A stretch of DNA of 64,000 nucleotides from JACADW01 sp963747985 (GTDB taxonomy: Bacteria > Acidobacteriota > UBA6911): assembly GCA_963747985.1 (NCBI GenBank), contig CAVVHG010000006.1, positions 1 to 64,000 of the forward strand, read 5' to 3'. Positions 26,661-34,411 of the stretch are shown piece by piece (the stretch's first letter is position 1; each line of letters begins with the position of its first letter). A model generated the notes under the pieces. It saw nothing but the letters and a program-made list of their open reading frames with translations. It was not told the origin of the DNA and did no database searches. The position numbers and the translations under genes are program-made.

Positions 26661-27005
26661 ATGGCAAGGGATTTGTGTTCGGAACTGAGATTTGTTGGTG
26701 TATTCCCGCAGAAGGGACACCGAGAGTATCGGTTCAGCATCGAAAAGGAAAACGCGGTAATCCGTGAAGTGATACTGACGATCGCCGACGGGCTTTTTAT
26801 GCCGAACAGGCTGACGTTTCAGGAAGCGCCGGATCTCTGCTATCAGAAACTGCTGACGGATCTGCGCGTCGAGAACAGGGAAACGCCTGTTTACAGACGT
26901 GCGGCCGTCACCGCGACGGACATTGATTCGTACAGGGAGAGCCGCCAGACCGCCAGGGCCGGGAGACATTCGACCAGGCAACGCAGCTTTGTCTCACCGG
27001 GCTAG
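26661..27005 (+). CDS. hypothetical protein
   Basis: This encodes 114 residues from ATG 26661. The first 75 residues have a balanced globular composition (SELRFVGVFPQKGHREYRFS, EVILTIADGLFMPNRLTFQE, APDLCYQKLLTDLRVEN). The C-terminus is basic and probably disordered. No family is recognised. It is transcribed away from the Crp/Fnr-type regulator and could be its target. Confidence 0.55.
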   Translation: MARDLCSELRFVGVFPQKGHREYRFSIEKENAVIREVILTIADGLFMPNRLTFQEAPDLCYQKLLTDLRVENRETPVYRRAAVTATDIDSYRESRQTARAGRHSTRQRSFVSPG

Positions 27006-27082
27006 CCGTGGTCCTGCAGTTGCCCTGATCTCCGAGTCCCCGGCAGGGGCCAGCCCGTCAGACTCCATTCGGTGAGATCGTC

Positions 27083-27592
27083 TCACGACTCAGTGAAACG
27101 CGCCTTCGGCCCTTCGTTCGTGTTACCGCATGCAAACCTGGGGTGAACCCTCAGGGTTTGCGCCCAAGCAAGAGAAGGGCTGAAAGCCCGTCCCATCGGA
27201 TATTTTGACGCAGTCTCGTCAGCTGCAGACCACCGCGGATCGCTAAAGACCGCCTTCGGCAGCATTGCGTGGACGCCCTTCACCCCATCGACAACCTGCG
27301 TAACATGCAAATCCGCTGCGGCGCTCGTGAGCATGTACGCGTCGTCACGCGACAGCCCCCGCTCCACTGTCAGATAGTCAATCATTTGCTTCGTCGCGAG
27401 GCGCGCGGCTTCGTCGAGGCTCCCGTGCAGGCCCATAGTGATGATGTGCGACGGTGTCCTGGCACGCGGCCAGCGGAGGTTCAGGTCCTTGTGCACCCGA
27501 AAACGAAAGACCCCAGTCAGGTTTGTCTCGATGGCCGTGACGCAGACCTCTCCGTTTCCCTGCGCTGCGTGGCCGTCACCTACGGAAGACAA
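27083..27592 (-). pseudogene. acetamidase/formamidase C-terminal remnant
   Basis: The frame reads SVGDGHAAQGNGEVCVTAIE, VHKDLNLRWPRARTPSHIITM, RGLSRDDAYMLTSAAADLHV and VVDGVKGVHAMLPKAVF, the conserved core and C-terminus of the acetamidase/formamidase family. These enzymes hydrolyse short amides to ammonia and a carboxylate. The N-terminal half, including the GGNMD region, is not present in frame at 27593-27900; only scattered protein-like pieces occur. The last 40 residues also look degraded. I therefore call it a 5'-truncated pseudogene. Confidence 0.65.
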
Positions 27593-28051
27593 CCGCCGGG
27601 GACCTCATGCAGGGTCTGCATCGCCTTCATGTCTACGCTGGATCCGGAGGAGCATCCGAAGAGTTCTGTTACGCATCGACATTCCTGTTGGATTGGCAGG
27701 CGCAGTTCGCGGTTCCGGCGTGCAGCTGTCTCCATGTGACGTGCGTCATAGTTGTGGGGCTCTCGGAGTGGTTTACTCGGCACGTACGGAGTATCCCCTC
27801 GCAGCCGACTACCACAGACGCAGGACTCGGCGTGGCCGCTTCCGGCCGTTTGTCCGGTCAAGGTCCTGGCCAGGTCGAATCATGAAAGCCGGTCACGCAT
27901 CACGATAGGCTCGAAACCGGAGGAAGGCAGGTCTGTCCGGCGATACCCATATCAACCAGCGCTATTCTCCGTTCCCCTCGCGAAGTTGCCGGAGCAACAG
28001 CCCTTAGTGCGTCCCCCTCTCAATGCACTCAGACCTCTAAGGAGAATTGAC
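27593..28051. other. degenerate region upstream of an exported-protein gene
   Basis: This probably contains decayed 5' sequence of the acetamidase on the minus strand and the promoter of the gene at 28052 on the plus strand. No intact ORF is convincing. Confidence 0.4.
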
Positions 28052-28792
28052 ATGTTTAAGGCATCGCGTGTTTTTCTGGTGTTAGCAGTCGTACTGATTC
28101 TCGTGACGCCGCTGCTTGCTCAGCAGCCGATTAAGCTCAGCGGCAGCCACTATAACTTGAACATCATCGGTCTTGCCAAGTGCAGCAACCATCAAGAGTG
28201 GAGCGGTGACTGCTTTAGTGGCAATGCCGGCGATATCCCAACAAGCGGCCACACGATCTTTGTGCCCTTGAGGACACAGTGGATAGAGGATCCTTGTGTT
28301 ACTGAAGGCGACAGTGGCTATGCCGATCCGGCCGATGTGCAAGTGGCGGAATTGATGAAAGGCGTCAGGATTCTGGTTTCAGATGGCCTCGAAATGCAGG
28401 TGACCGATAGAGACGCCACTGATGGGACCGCGATGTTTACAATTCCGGATGGTTCGTACCTCGTCTATGCCCGTGCCCTGGGAAAACCAGGTGGGTGCAT
28501 GGACATGGATACAATCATCTGCCAGCAGGAAACCTTCGATGGCTCGGGTATATTTGTGCCGGTCGCATGTGACCCCAATTTGTCAGACGATTATCAATAT
28601 GTCGTCGTAGGCCATGTTGATGTGGATCGAATCAAAGGTACAAAGCCACATTGGGACGACGTCACCGATGACCTGCTGCCGGCAATTACCGGCGTTGGTA
28701 CCGGCGACCCAGGCTATCTGGCCTTTTTCTGGCAGATTTTCAACAAGAACCTGCATTTGCTTCAACTGAGGTTGTACCCTATCGTCAACTAG
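28052..28792 (+). CDS. small exported protein of unknown function
   Basis: This encodes 246 residues. ATG 28052 has TAAGGAG 8 nt upstream; the same frame is open further 5' but without start signals. The signal peptide MFKASRVFLVLAVVLILVTP ends LLAQQ. The mature part contains paired Cys (AKCSNHQEWSGDCFSG, EDPCVTEG, GGCMDMDTIICQQ) that could form disulfides, and beta-type repeats such as YLVYARALGKPGG and YQYVVVGHVDVDRIKG. A strong terminator follows within 10 nt, so it is a monocistronic unit. No family name can be given. Confidence 0.8.
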   Translation: MFKASRVFLVLAVVLILVTPLLAQQPIKLSGSHYNLNIIGLAKCSNHQEWSGDCFSGNAGDIPTSGHTIFVPLRTQWIEDPCVTEGDSGYADPADVQVAELMKGVRILVSDGLEMQVTDRDATDGTAMFTIPDGSYLVYARALGKPGGCMDMDTIICQQETFDGSGIFVPVACDPNLSDDYQYVVVGHVDVDRIKGTKPHWDDVTDDLLPAITGVGTGDPGYLAFFWQIFNKNLHLLQLRLYPIVN

Positions 28793-28801
28793 AGTCTCTC
28801 G

Positions 28802-28832
28802 AGGCCGCTCTTCGGGGCGGCCTTCCTTTTTC
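28802..28832 (+). terminator. rho-independent terminator
   Basis: AGGCCGC (28802-28808) pairs with GCGGCCT (28817-28823) around TCTTCGGG, followed by TCCTTTTTC. It lies 10 nt after the stop of the exported-protein gene. Confidence 0.88.
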
Positions 28833-28965
28833 GAGCACTACCTGCAGGATAGTCCACTCTCCGGACCGTTTCTTCTGTGAGGAGCCTCGATCGCCGTCGG
28901 TACTCACTATGCGCTTGGCGTTCGTGTTCTGAGTAGTGTGCTGCAGGAGCAAAGCGGGTGCAGTC

Positions 28966-30312
28966 CTAAGACGCCGGCGGATCCGGTGTTCCCGGAGCGA
29001 CTGCGGGTGCGGGCTCGGAGGCGCTGCCCTTGTCTTTCCCGGTGCGCATATAGAGAGCGAGCACACTGAGGAGAACGAGCGCTGCGCCGAGTGTGAACAG
29101 CCCGTTCGCATAGCTTCCCGTCGCCTTGCGGACCTGCCCGACAACCATCGGCCCGGCAAAGCCCCCAAGGTTGCCGACCGAGTTGATCCAGGCGATACCG
29201 CCTGCCGCCGCCGTCCCGCTCAGGAAAACGGTGCTTTGCGCCCAGAAAGGCCCCAGCATCGACTTGACGCCGGAAAACGCCAAGGCCAGCGCTGCGAGCG
29301 AAACGAAGAGGTCGTGGGAGAGGCCGCTTATTGCGAAGCCAACCGCGGCGGCGAAGGCGGAAGCTGCCACGTGCCAGCGGCGTTCGCCGGTGCGGTCGGA
29401 ATGCCTCCCCACCAGCACCATGCAGATCGTCGCCGCCAGGTATGGAATGGCGTTGAGCAGACCGATCCTGAATTCACTGAAGCCCGAGAATCCCCGGATG
29501 ATCTGGGGCAGCCACATCTCGAAGCCGTATGCCCCGACATTCAGCAGGAAATAGATGACGCAGAGCAGCCAGACGCGGCCGCTCGCGAAGACATCGCGCA
29601 ACCGGTGCTGCTGGCCGGGCCCCGCCTGCGCCTCGTCCCGCGCCAGCTCAGCGCGGATCCATTCTCTCTCCGTGTCCGAGAGCCAACGTGCCTTCTGCGG
29701 TTTGTCGGGCAATACAACCAGGACAACAATGCCGATGATGACGGCGGGAATCCCCTCGATCAGGAAGAGCCACTGCCATCCGGCCAAGCCGAGCGCGCCA
29801 TCGAGCTGCAGCAGCTTGCCTGAGATCGGCGAGTTGAAGAACCCGGCCAGGGTCCCGGCGGTCGAGAACAGCGCCACGGTGCGGGCGCGGTCCTGCGCTC
29901 GGAACCAGTAGGTCAGGTACAGGATGATCCCCGGGAAGAAGCCGGCTTCGGCGACGCCCAGCGAAAAACGCATGACGTAAAATCCTGTGGGCGTCTTGAC
30001 GAACATCATGGCCGACGAGATCAGGCCCCAGACGATCATGATGCGGGCGATCCACAGGCGTGCCCCGACCCTGTGCAGGACGAGGTTGCTCGGTACTTCG
30101 AACAGGAAGTATCCGATGAAGAACATACCCGCGCCCCAGCCGTATATCTGGTAGTACGTCGCGGTGTCCACGCCGAAGGCTTTCTGCAGCTGCAGGCCGG
30201 CGAAGGCGACGTTTATGCGGTCGATGTAGGCGATGATGTAGCAGAGAAACAGGAGCGGGATCAGCCGCCACGTCACCTTCGGGACTAACGTGCGCTCAAG
30301 TGAAACCTGCAT
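28966..30312 (-). CDS. MFS transporter, anion:cation symporter-like
   Basis: This encodes 448 residues from ATG 30312 (MQVSLERTLVPKVTWRLIPL), with GAGGAG 7 nt upstream; the longer open frame to 30555 has no SD. Twelve membrane segments can be drawn. Family motifs: CYIIAYIDRINVAFAGLQ in helix 1, the FLFEVPSNLVLHRVGARLW loop, RFSLGVAEAGFFPGIILYL in helix 4, and the central loop LPDKPQKARWLSDTEREW. This is the ACS family signature, whose members import organic anions such as sugar acids or phthalate. The gene is solitary, so the substrate is unknown. Confidence 0.9.
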   Translation of the reverse strand: MQVSLERTLVPKVTWRLIPLLFLCYIIAYIDRINVAFAGLQLQKAFGVDTATYYQIYGWGAGMFFIGYFLFEVPSNLVLHRVGARLWIARIMIVWGLISSAMMFVKTPTGFYVMRFSLGVAEAGFFPGIILYLTYWFRAQDRARTVALFSTAGTLAGFFNSPISGKLLQLDGALGLAGWQWLFLIEGIPAVIIGIVVLVVLPDKPQKARWLSDTEREWIRAELARDEAQAGPGQQHRLRDVFASGRVWLLCVIYFLLNVGAYGFEMWLPQIIRGFSGFSEFRIGLLNAIPYLAATICMVLVGRHSDRTGERRWHVAASAFAAAVGFAISGLSHDLFVSLAALALAFSGVKSMLGPFWAQSTVFLSGTAAAGGIAWINSVGNLGGFAGPMVVGQVRKATGSYANGLFTLGAALVLLSVLALYMRTGKDKGSASEPAPAVAPGTPDPPAS

Positions 30313-30595
30313 CGGCTTCTCCTCAGGGATCCTGTAATCGTCGATCCGCCTGCAGAAACCCATTCTGCCATTGTGGCGCGTATTCCGAAACAGAACTCTC
30401 GAGACCAGGGTGTCCCGACTGTCACGGGTGGCTGAAATCCAACAGGTCATCGACAGCGGCGTGGGTCCGCGCCGACGGCGCGGACATTGCATGCTGCGGC
30501 GCAGCGCGCGCGCTCGACGCGTCGATTGACATTTCCGGTTGTTCCCCGAACACAAATGAGTTAGAACTGCTCATAGACCCAGGAGGACTCCCCGC

Positions 30596-31591
30596 ATGAA
30601 AGGCCGCGTGCTGCTAATAGACGACGAAGCGGAAATCCGCAGGAACCTCAGCGTCGGCCTGATGCAGGAAGACTACGACGTGGTCGCCTGCCCCGATGGT
30701 ATCTCGGCAATTCACGAGCTGGACAACGCACGCGGCAGAGGGGAGGCGTTCGACTGTCTGGTTACCGACATCTTCATGCCCGATATCGACGGGATGAAGA
30801 TCCTCCGTGTGATCAAGAGCATGTTTCCCGAGCTGCCTGTCCTGATCATCACCGGCTTCGGGGATGACACGCTGAAGAACCTCGCGCTGTCGGAATACAA
30901 CACGGCGTATCTCGACAAGCCATTCGAAGTCTCGGAACTGGTCAGTTCGCTTGAAGAGCTGGTGCCTGGCACCACCGCCGACTCAGGAAAAGAAACGCCG
31001 GAGGTTGAGGCGCATCGCGATATCCGCGAATCGATCAGCGCATATCTGACCATCAGGATTACAGACGCGGACAGGAGCATGGAGATTTTCAGCCAACTGC
31101 GCCAGATGGACGGTGTGCAGAGTTGCGAGGCCGTCTACGGCGACGTCGACATCATCATCCTGGCGCAGGCTTCCTCCATGGATGGAATCAAGAAGTTCTT
31201 TGCGGACGTTTCTGAAATCAAAGGCGTCGAAGTAGTGTCGATGTCCCCGGTGGAACGGCCCAGGCTCGACCGTGACGTCAGCGAGTTCATCAGGGTCTAC
31301 CGGCGTGAGGTGAAAGAGAGGGCGCAGCCGGCCGCCCTCCGGCGTCCCGGCACTGCGAGCTATGTCATCGTGGACATCGACAAGAGTCTGATCCAGCAGG
31401 TATTCACCACGGTTTTCTTCATTGACGAAGTGGTGTTCTGCGATGTGACTGAGGACGGCAACAAGCTGGTCGGCATGATTACCGGCCTGAACACCGAAGA
31501 CCAGGTGCGAAAGGTGATCGATCGCGTGAGCCACATCGACGGTGTCCTGCGGGTGCGGCAGGCCAAGGTTATCAAGATGTTCGAGTACTGA
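30596..31591 (+). CDS. response-regulator receiver with two Lrp/AsnC-like ligand-binding domains
   Basis: This encodes 331 residues with a GGAGG SD. Residues 1-125 form a receiver: RVLLIDDEAEIRRNL supplies the acidic pair, CLVTDIFMPDIDGMKI the phospho-acceptor Asp, LIITGFGD the Thr, and AYLDKPFEV the Lys. Residues 140-225 and 250-330 look like two RAM/Lrp-AsnC ligand-binding units: SAYLTIRITDADRSMEIFSQ...VQSCEAVYGDVDIIILAQA and SYVIVDIDKSLIQQVF...VGMITGLNTEDQVRKVID. No DNA-binding domain is visible. It heads the redox operon. A TTGACA (30526-30531) lies upstream, but its -10 is poor. A phosphorylation-plus-metabolite signal integrator acting by protein contact is a plausible reading. Confidence 0.8.
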   Translation: MKGRVLLIDDEAEIRRNLSVGLMQEDYDVVACPDGISAIHELDNARGRGEAFDCLVTDIFMPDIDGMKILRVIKSMFPELPVLIITGFGDDTLKNLALSEYNTAYLDKPFEVSELVSSLEELVPGTTADSGKETPEVEAHRDIRESISAYLTIRITDADRSMEIFSQLRQMDGVQSCEAVYGDVDIIILAQASSMDGIKKFFADVSEIKGVEVVSMSPVERPRLDRDVSEFIRVYRREVKERAQPAALRRPGTASYVIVDIDKSLIQQVFTTVFFIDEVVFCDVTEDGNKLVGMITGLNTEDQVRKVIDRVSHIDGVLRVRQAKVIKMFEY

Positions 31592-31697
31592 ACCGCCGGC
31601 ACCGCACGCCTCCTTCTGTTGTTCCGGGGGCGGCCCGGCGTGAGATGCCCCGAGACGTTTGCGGGAGATCTTTCCCGGCATCCGGAGATGCGGCGGC

Positions 31698-32201
31698 ATG
31701 AAACCTGAAGAGGACTTCAACTACCGCCTGTGGCGGTACGACGGCACTCCCGGCGAGCTCATCCCGCTGCTCCAATCCGCTCAGGATCACTTCGGATACA
31801 TCCCTCGCCGCGCCATCCGCTATATCGCCGGCGTCACCGGCATTCCTGAATCCGAGGTCTACGGGGTAATAACGTTCTACAACCAGTTTCGTTTGCGCCC
31901 GGTGGGCAAGCACGTGATCCGCGTGTGTTGCGGCACGGCGTGCCACGTCGCGCAGTCCAGGACGCTGATTGAAGCTATCCAGGGAGAGCTGGGCGTTGAG
32001 GTAGGAGACACCACGGAGGACGGTCTGTTCACACTGACGACCGTGGCCTGCGTGGGATGTTGCTCGCTGGCTCCCGTCATGATGGTCGGTGAGGATACGC
32101 ACGGGCGGCTGAACCCGGTACTTGTCCGTAAGCGTCTCAGGGAAATCCGCCGCCGCGAAAGGGCGCTGACCTCGCAGCAGCCGGTGACGGAGACGGGCTG
32201 A
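31698..32201 (+). CDS. NuoE/HydC-like 2Fe-2S subunit (24-kDa type)
   Basis: This encodes 167 residues from ATG 31698; the frame is open to 31659. N-terminal helices (LIPLLQSAQDHFGYIPRRAI, VTGIPESEVYGVITFYNQF) precede the thioredoxin-like domain, which carries the [2Fe-2S] ligands C77-x4-C82 (RVCCGTACH) and C118-x3-C122 (ACVGCCSLAPVM). It is expected to pair with the HydB/NuoF-like subunit encoded downstream and pass electrons to or from its FMN. An unusual 423-nt gap with several hairpins separates the two genes. Confidence 0.9.
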   Translation: MKPEEDFNYRLWRYDGTPGELIPLLQSAQDHFGYIPRRAIRYIAGVTGIPESEVYGVITFYNQFRLRPVGKHVIRVCCGTACHVAQSRTLIEAIQGELGVEVGDTTEDGLFTLTTVACVGCCSLAPVMMVGEDTHGRLNPVLVRKRLREIRRRERALTSQQPVTETG

Positions 32202-32624
32202 GAGGGTCCCGATGCCGCCGCGCCGGTCCAGGAGGGGCGAGAGAAACACAGCCAGAGGTGAGCGCAGAACATGTGAATCAATCCAGAGTACCGGCCCTTC
32301 GGGCCTCGACTCTGTTTGTCGCCGGTAACCACGCGCTCACGCGCGCGGCTACATACTTCCGGCGCTTCGCGCCTGGTCTCTCGCCCACTCGATTGGAGTC
32401 CGAGTTGTCAGATGAATTTCGGACCAGCCTCGAAGAGGCGTCAGTACGCAGGCCCGGCCGTAAGGCCGGGATCGAGAATGGCGATACCTCAGAGCGCCGA
32501 AGGTGCGGTACGGGAAGCATGGGGCAGGCACAAACAACGCGGGGCATTCACAGGGCGAAGGAGCCGTGCAAAGGTCGTGGGTGTCAGGCTCGGGTTCTGA
32601 AGCACGGCTTGCCGGAGTAGCGAC
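32202..32624. other. 423-nt gap inside the redox operon
   Basis: An overlapping-frame ORF (32258-32620) is arginine-rich and not protein-like. The NuoF-like gene downstream has a complete N-terminus, so this gap is not lost coding sequence from it. It contains the hairpin array listed separately. Confidence 0.6.
32284..32470 (+). ncRNA. candidate structured RNA element (array of hairpins)
   Basis: Six short stems occur in 187 nt. The first is CAGAGT (32284)/ACTCTG (to 32314), enclosing GGCCC-TTC-GGGCC. Then come CGCG-CTCA-CGCG at 32332-32343 inside GCCG/CGGC, GGCGC-TTC-GCGCC at 32361-32373, and GTCCGA/TCGGAC at 32398-32424. The last two are GCCTC-GAA-GAGGC at 32427-32439 and CCCGGCC-GTAA-GGCCGGG at 32453-32470, the latter with a GNRA-type loop. 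It could be an intercistronic regulator, an RNA-processing or stability element, or the relic of a palindrome-rich mobile element. I cannot assign it to a known RNA family. Confidence 0.5.
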
Positions 32625-34400
32625 TTGACGAAGGTGATTGTTGGTATGGGCACCTGTGGCCTCTCCGCAGGCGCCCGCAGCGTTTACGAAACGCTGCAGA
32701 CGCTGCAGTCCCAAGGCACATGCGAGCTCGGCATCACGGGCTGCATCGGGATGTGCTATGCCGAGCCGCTGGTCGAAATCCGGCGGAACGGCTCGCGCGC
32801 TATCTTCGGCAACGTGGACCCGAAGCGGGCCAAAGAGATATTCCGCCGCCACGTGATCGAAGGCATAGCGCCGGAAAGCGACGGTCCGGCCTATTTCGAA
32901 AACGCGGACGGATCGCGCGGCGGGTCTGAGCTGGAGTTTCTGGCCTCCCAGCGACGGATCGTACTGCGCAACTGCGGCACGATCGACCCGGAGTCGATTG
33001 ACGAATATGTAGCGTCCGGAGGGTACCAGGCGCTCAGCAAAGCGCTTCGTACGATGGCGCCGGAGGGCGTCATCGCGGAAATCAGGGCCTCCGGCCTGAG
33101 AGGCCGCGGCGGCGCCGGCTTTCCCACGGGCGTGAAGTGGTCCCTTACGGCAGCAGCCAAAGGTGAGCGGAAGTTCGTGGTCTGCAATGCCGACGAAGGC
33201 GATCCCGGCGCTTTCATGGACCGATCCGTCCTCGAGAGCGATCCCCAGTCGGTGATCGAAGGCATGGTCATCTGTGCGTATGCCGTCGGATCGCATGAAG
33301 GCTACATATACTGCCGCGCCGAATACCCCCTTGCGATCCGCCGCCTCAACATCGCCCTCGATGCTGCGCGCAAAGCGGGATGTCTGGGAAGGAGCATCCT
33401 CGGTTCCGGGTTTTCGTTCGACGTGAAAATCAAGCAGGGTGCCGGCGCATTTGTGTGCGGCGAGGAAACGGCGCTGTTCGCCTCGATCGAAGGCCGCCGC
33501 GGTATGCCGAGGATCAGGCCGCCCTATCCTGCGGAAAAAGGACTCTGGGGAAAGCCGACCAATAACAACAACGTTGAGACCTACGCCAATATTCCCTGGA
33601 TCATCGTCCACGGAGCTGAAGCATATGCGGCCTTCGGAACCGAAAAGAGCCGCGGCACGAAAGTGTTCGCCCTGGCGGGCAGGGTCGTCCGGGGCGGCCT
33701 CGCCGAAGTGGCGATGGGAACCACGATCCGCGATCTGGTTTTCAGGATCGGGGGTGGAATCAAGGAAGGGCATTCTTTCAAGGCGGTCCAGATCGGCGGG
33801 CCGTCGGGAGGGTGCATCCCCGCCGAGCTTGGCGACACTCCGGTCGATTTCGAGAGCATCTCGCGCACCGGCGCCATCATGGGGTCGGGAGGTATGGTGG
33901 TGCTGGATGACACCACCTGCATGGTGGACATCGCCAGGTTCTTCCTCGATTTCACGCAGAAGGAATCGTGCGGGAAGTGCACTTTCTGTCGTATCGGGAC
34001 CTTGCGCATGCTGGAGATTCTGGAGCGCATTACCCGGGGCGAGGCTGCACAGGGCGATGTGGAGAAGCTTTCCCAGCTTGCGGCCCAGGTCAGGGAGACA
34101 AGCCTGTGCGGGCTCGGCCAGACGGCGCCCAATCCCGTCCTCACGACGCTGAATTACTATCGGACCGAATACGAGGCGCACACTGAGAGGCACAAGTGCC
34201 CGGCCGCGTCATGCAATGCGCTGGTCGATTTCCATATCGACGCTGCAAAGTGCAACGGCTGCGGGTTGTGCGCCAGGCAGTGTCCGGTCGGGGCTATTTC
34301 CGGAACGCCGAAACAGCCGCACGCCATCGACCACGTGATCTGTTCCAAGTGCGGCAAGTGCCTGGTGGTGTGCACCGTCAACTGCATTTACCGGACATAA
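32625..34400 (+). CDS. HydB/NuoF-like NADH-binding flavoprotein subunit
   Basis: This encodes 591 residues starting at TTG 32625, with GGAG 8 nt upstream. Domain order is that of HydB of electron-bifurcating hydrogenases. There is a thioredoxin-like 2Fe-2S domain (residues 1-85; C11, C33, C40, C44), then the 51-kDa FMN/NADH domain (IRASGLRGRGGAGFPTGVKW, CNADEGDPGAFMDRSVLESD, FVCGEETALFASIEG). An SLBB region follows, then the N3-type cluster CGKCTFCRIGT, then a C-terminal ferredoxin with two [4Fe-4S] motifs (CNGCGLCARQCP, CSKCGKCLVVC). It should exchange electrons with NAD(H) through FMN. The partner that would be an FeFe hydrogenase elsewhere is here the fusion protein encoded 11 nt downstream. 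Confidence 0.93.
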   Translation: MTKVIVGMGTCGLSAGARSVYETLQTLQSQGTCELGITGCIGMCYAEPLVEIRRNGSRAIFGNVDPKRAKEIFRRHVIEGIAPESDGPAYFENADGSRGGSELEFLASQRRIVLRNCGTIDPESIDEYVASGGYQALSKALRTMAPEGVIAEIRASGLRGRGGAGFPTGVKWSLTAAAKGERKFVVCNADEGDPGAFMDRSVLESDPQSVIEGMVICAYAVGSHEGYIYCRAEYPLAIRRLNIALDAARKAGCLGRSILGSGFSFDVKIKQGAGAFVCGEETALFASIEGRRGMPRIRPPYPAEKGLWGKPTNNNNVETYANIPWIIVHGAEAYAAFGTEKSRGTKVFALAGRVVRGGLAEVAMGTTIRDLVFRIGGGIKEGHSFKAVQIGGPSGGCIPAELGDTPVDFESISRTGAIMGSGGMVVLDDTTCMVDIARFFLDFTQKESCGKCTFCRIGTLRMLEILERITRGEAAQGDVEKLSQLAAQVRETSLCGLGQTAPNPVLTTLNYYRTEYEAHTERHKCPAASCNALVDFHIDAAKCNGCGLCARQCPVGAISGTPKQPHAIDHVICSKCGKCLVVCTVNCIYRT

Positions 34401-34411
34401 GGAGTAAGCAG

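Noticed and set aside
32258..32620. 120-codon frame in the gap between the NuoE- and NuoF-like genes
   Set aside because: It is Arg-rich with no motif and coincides with the hairpin array; no SD precedes it.
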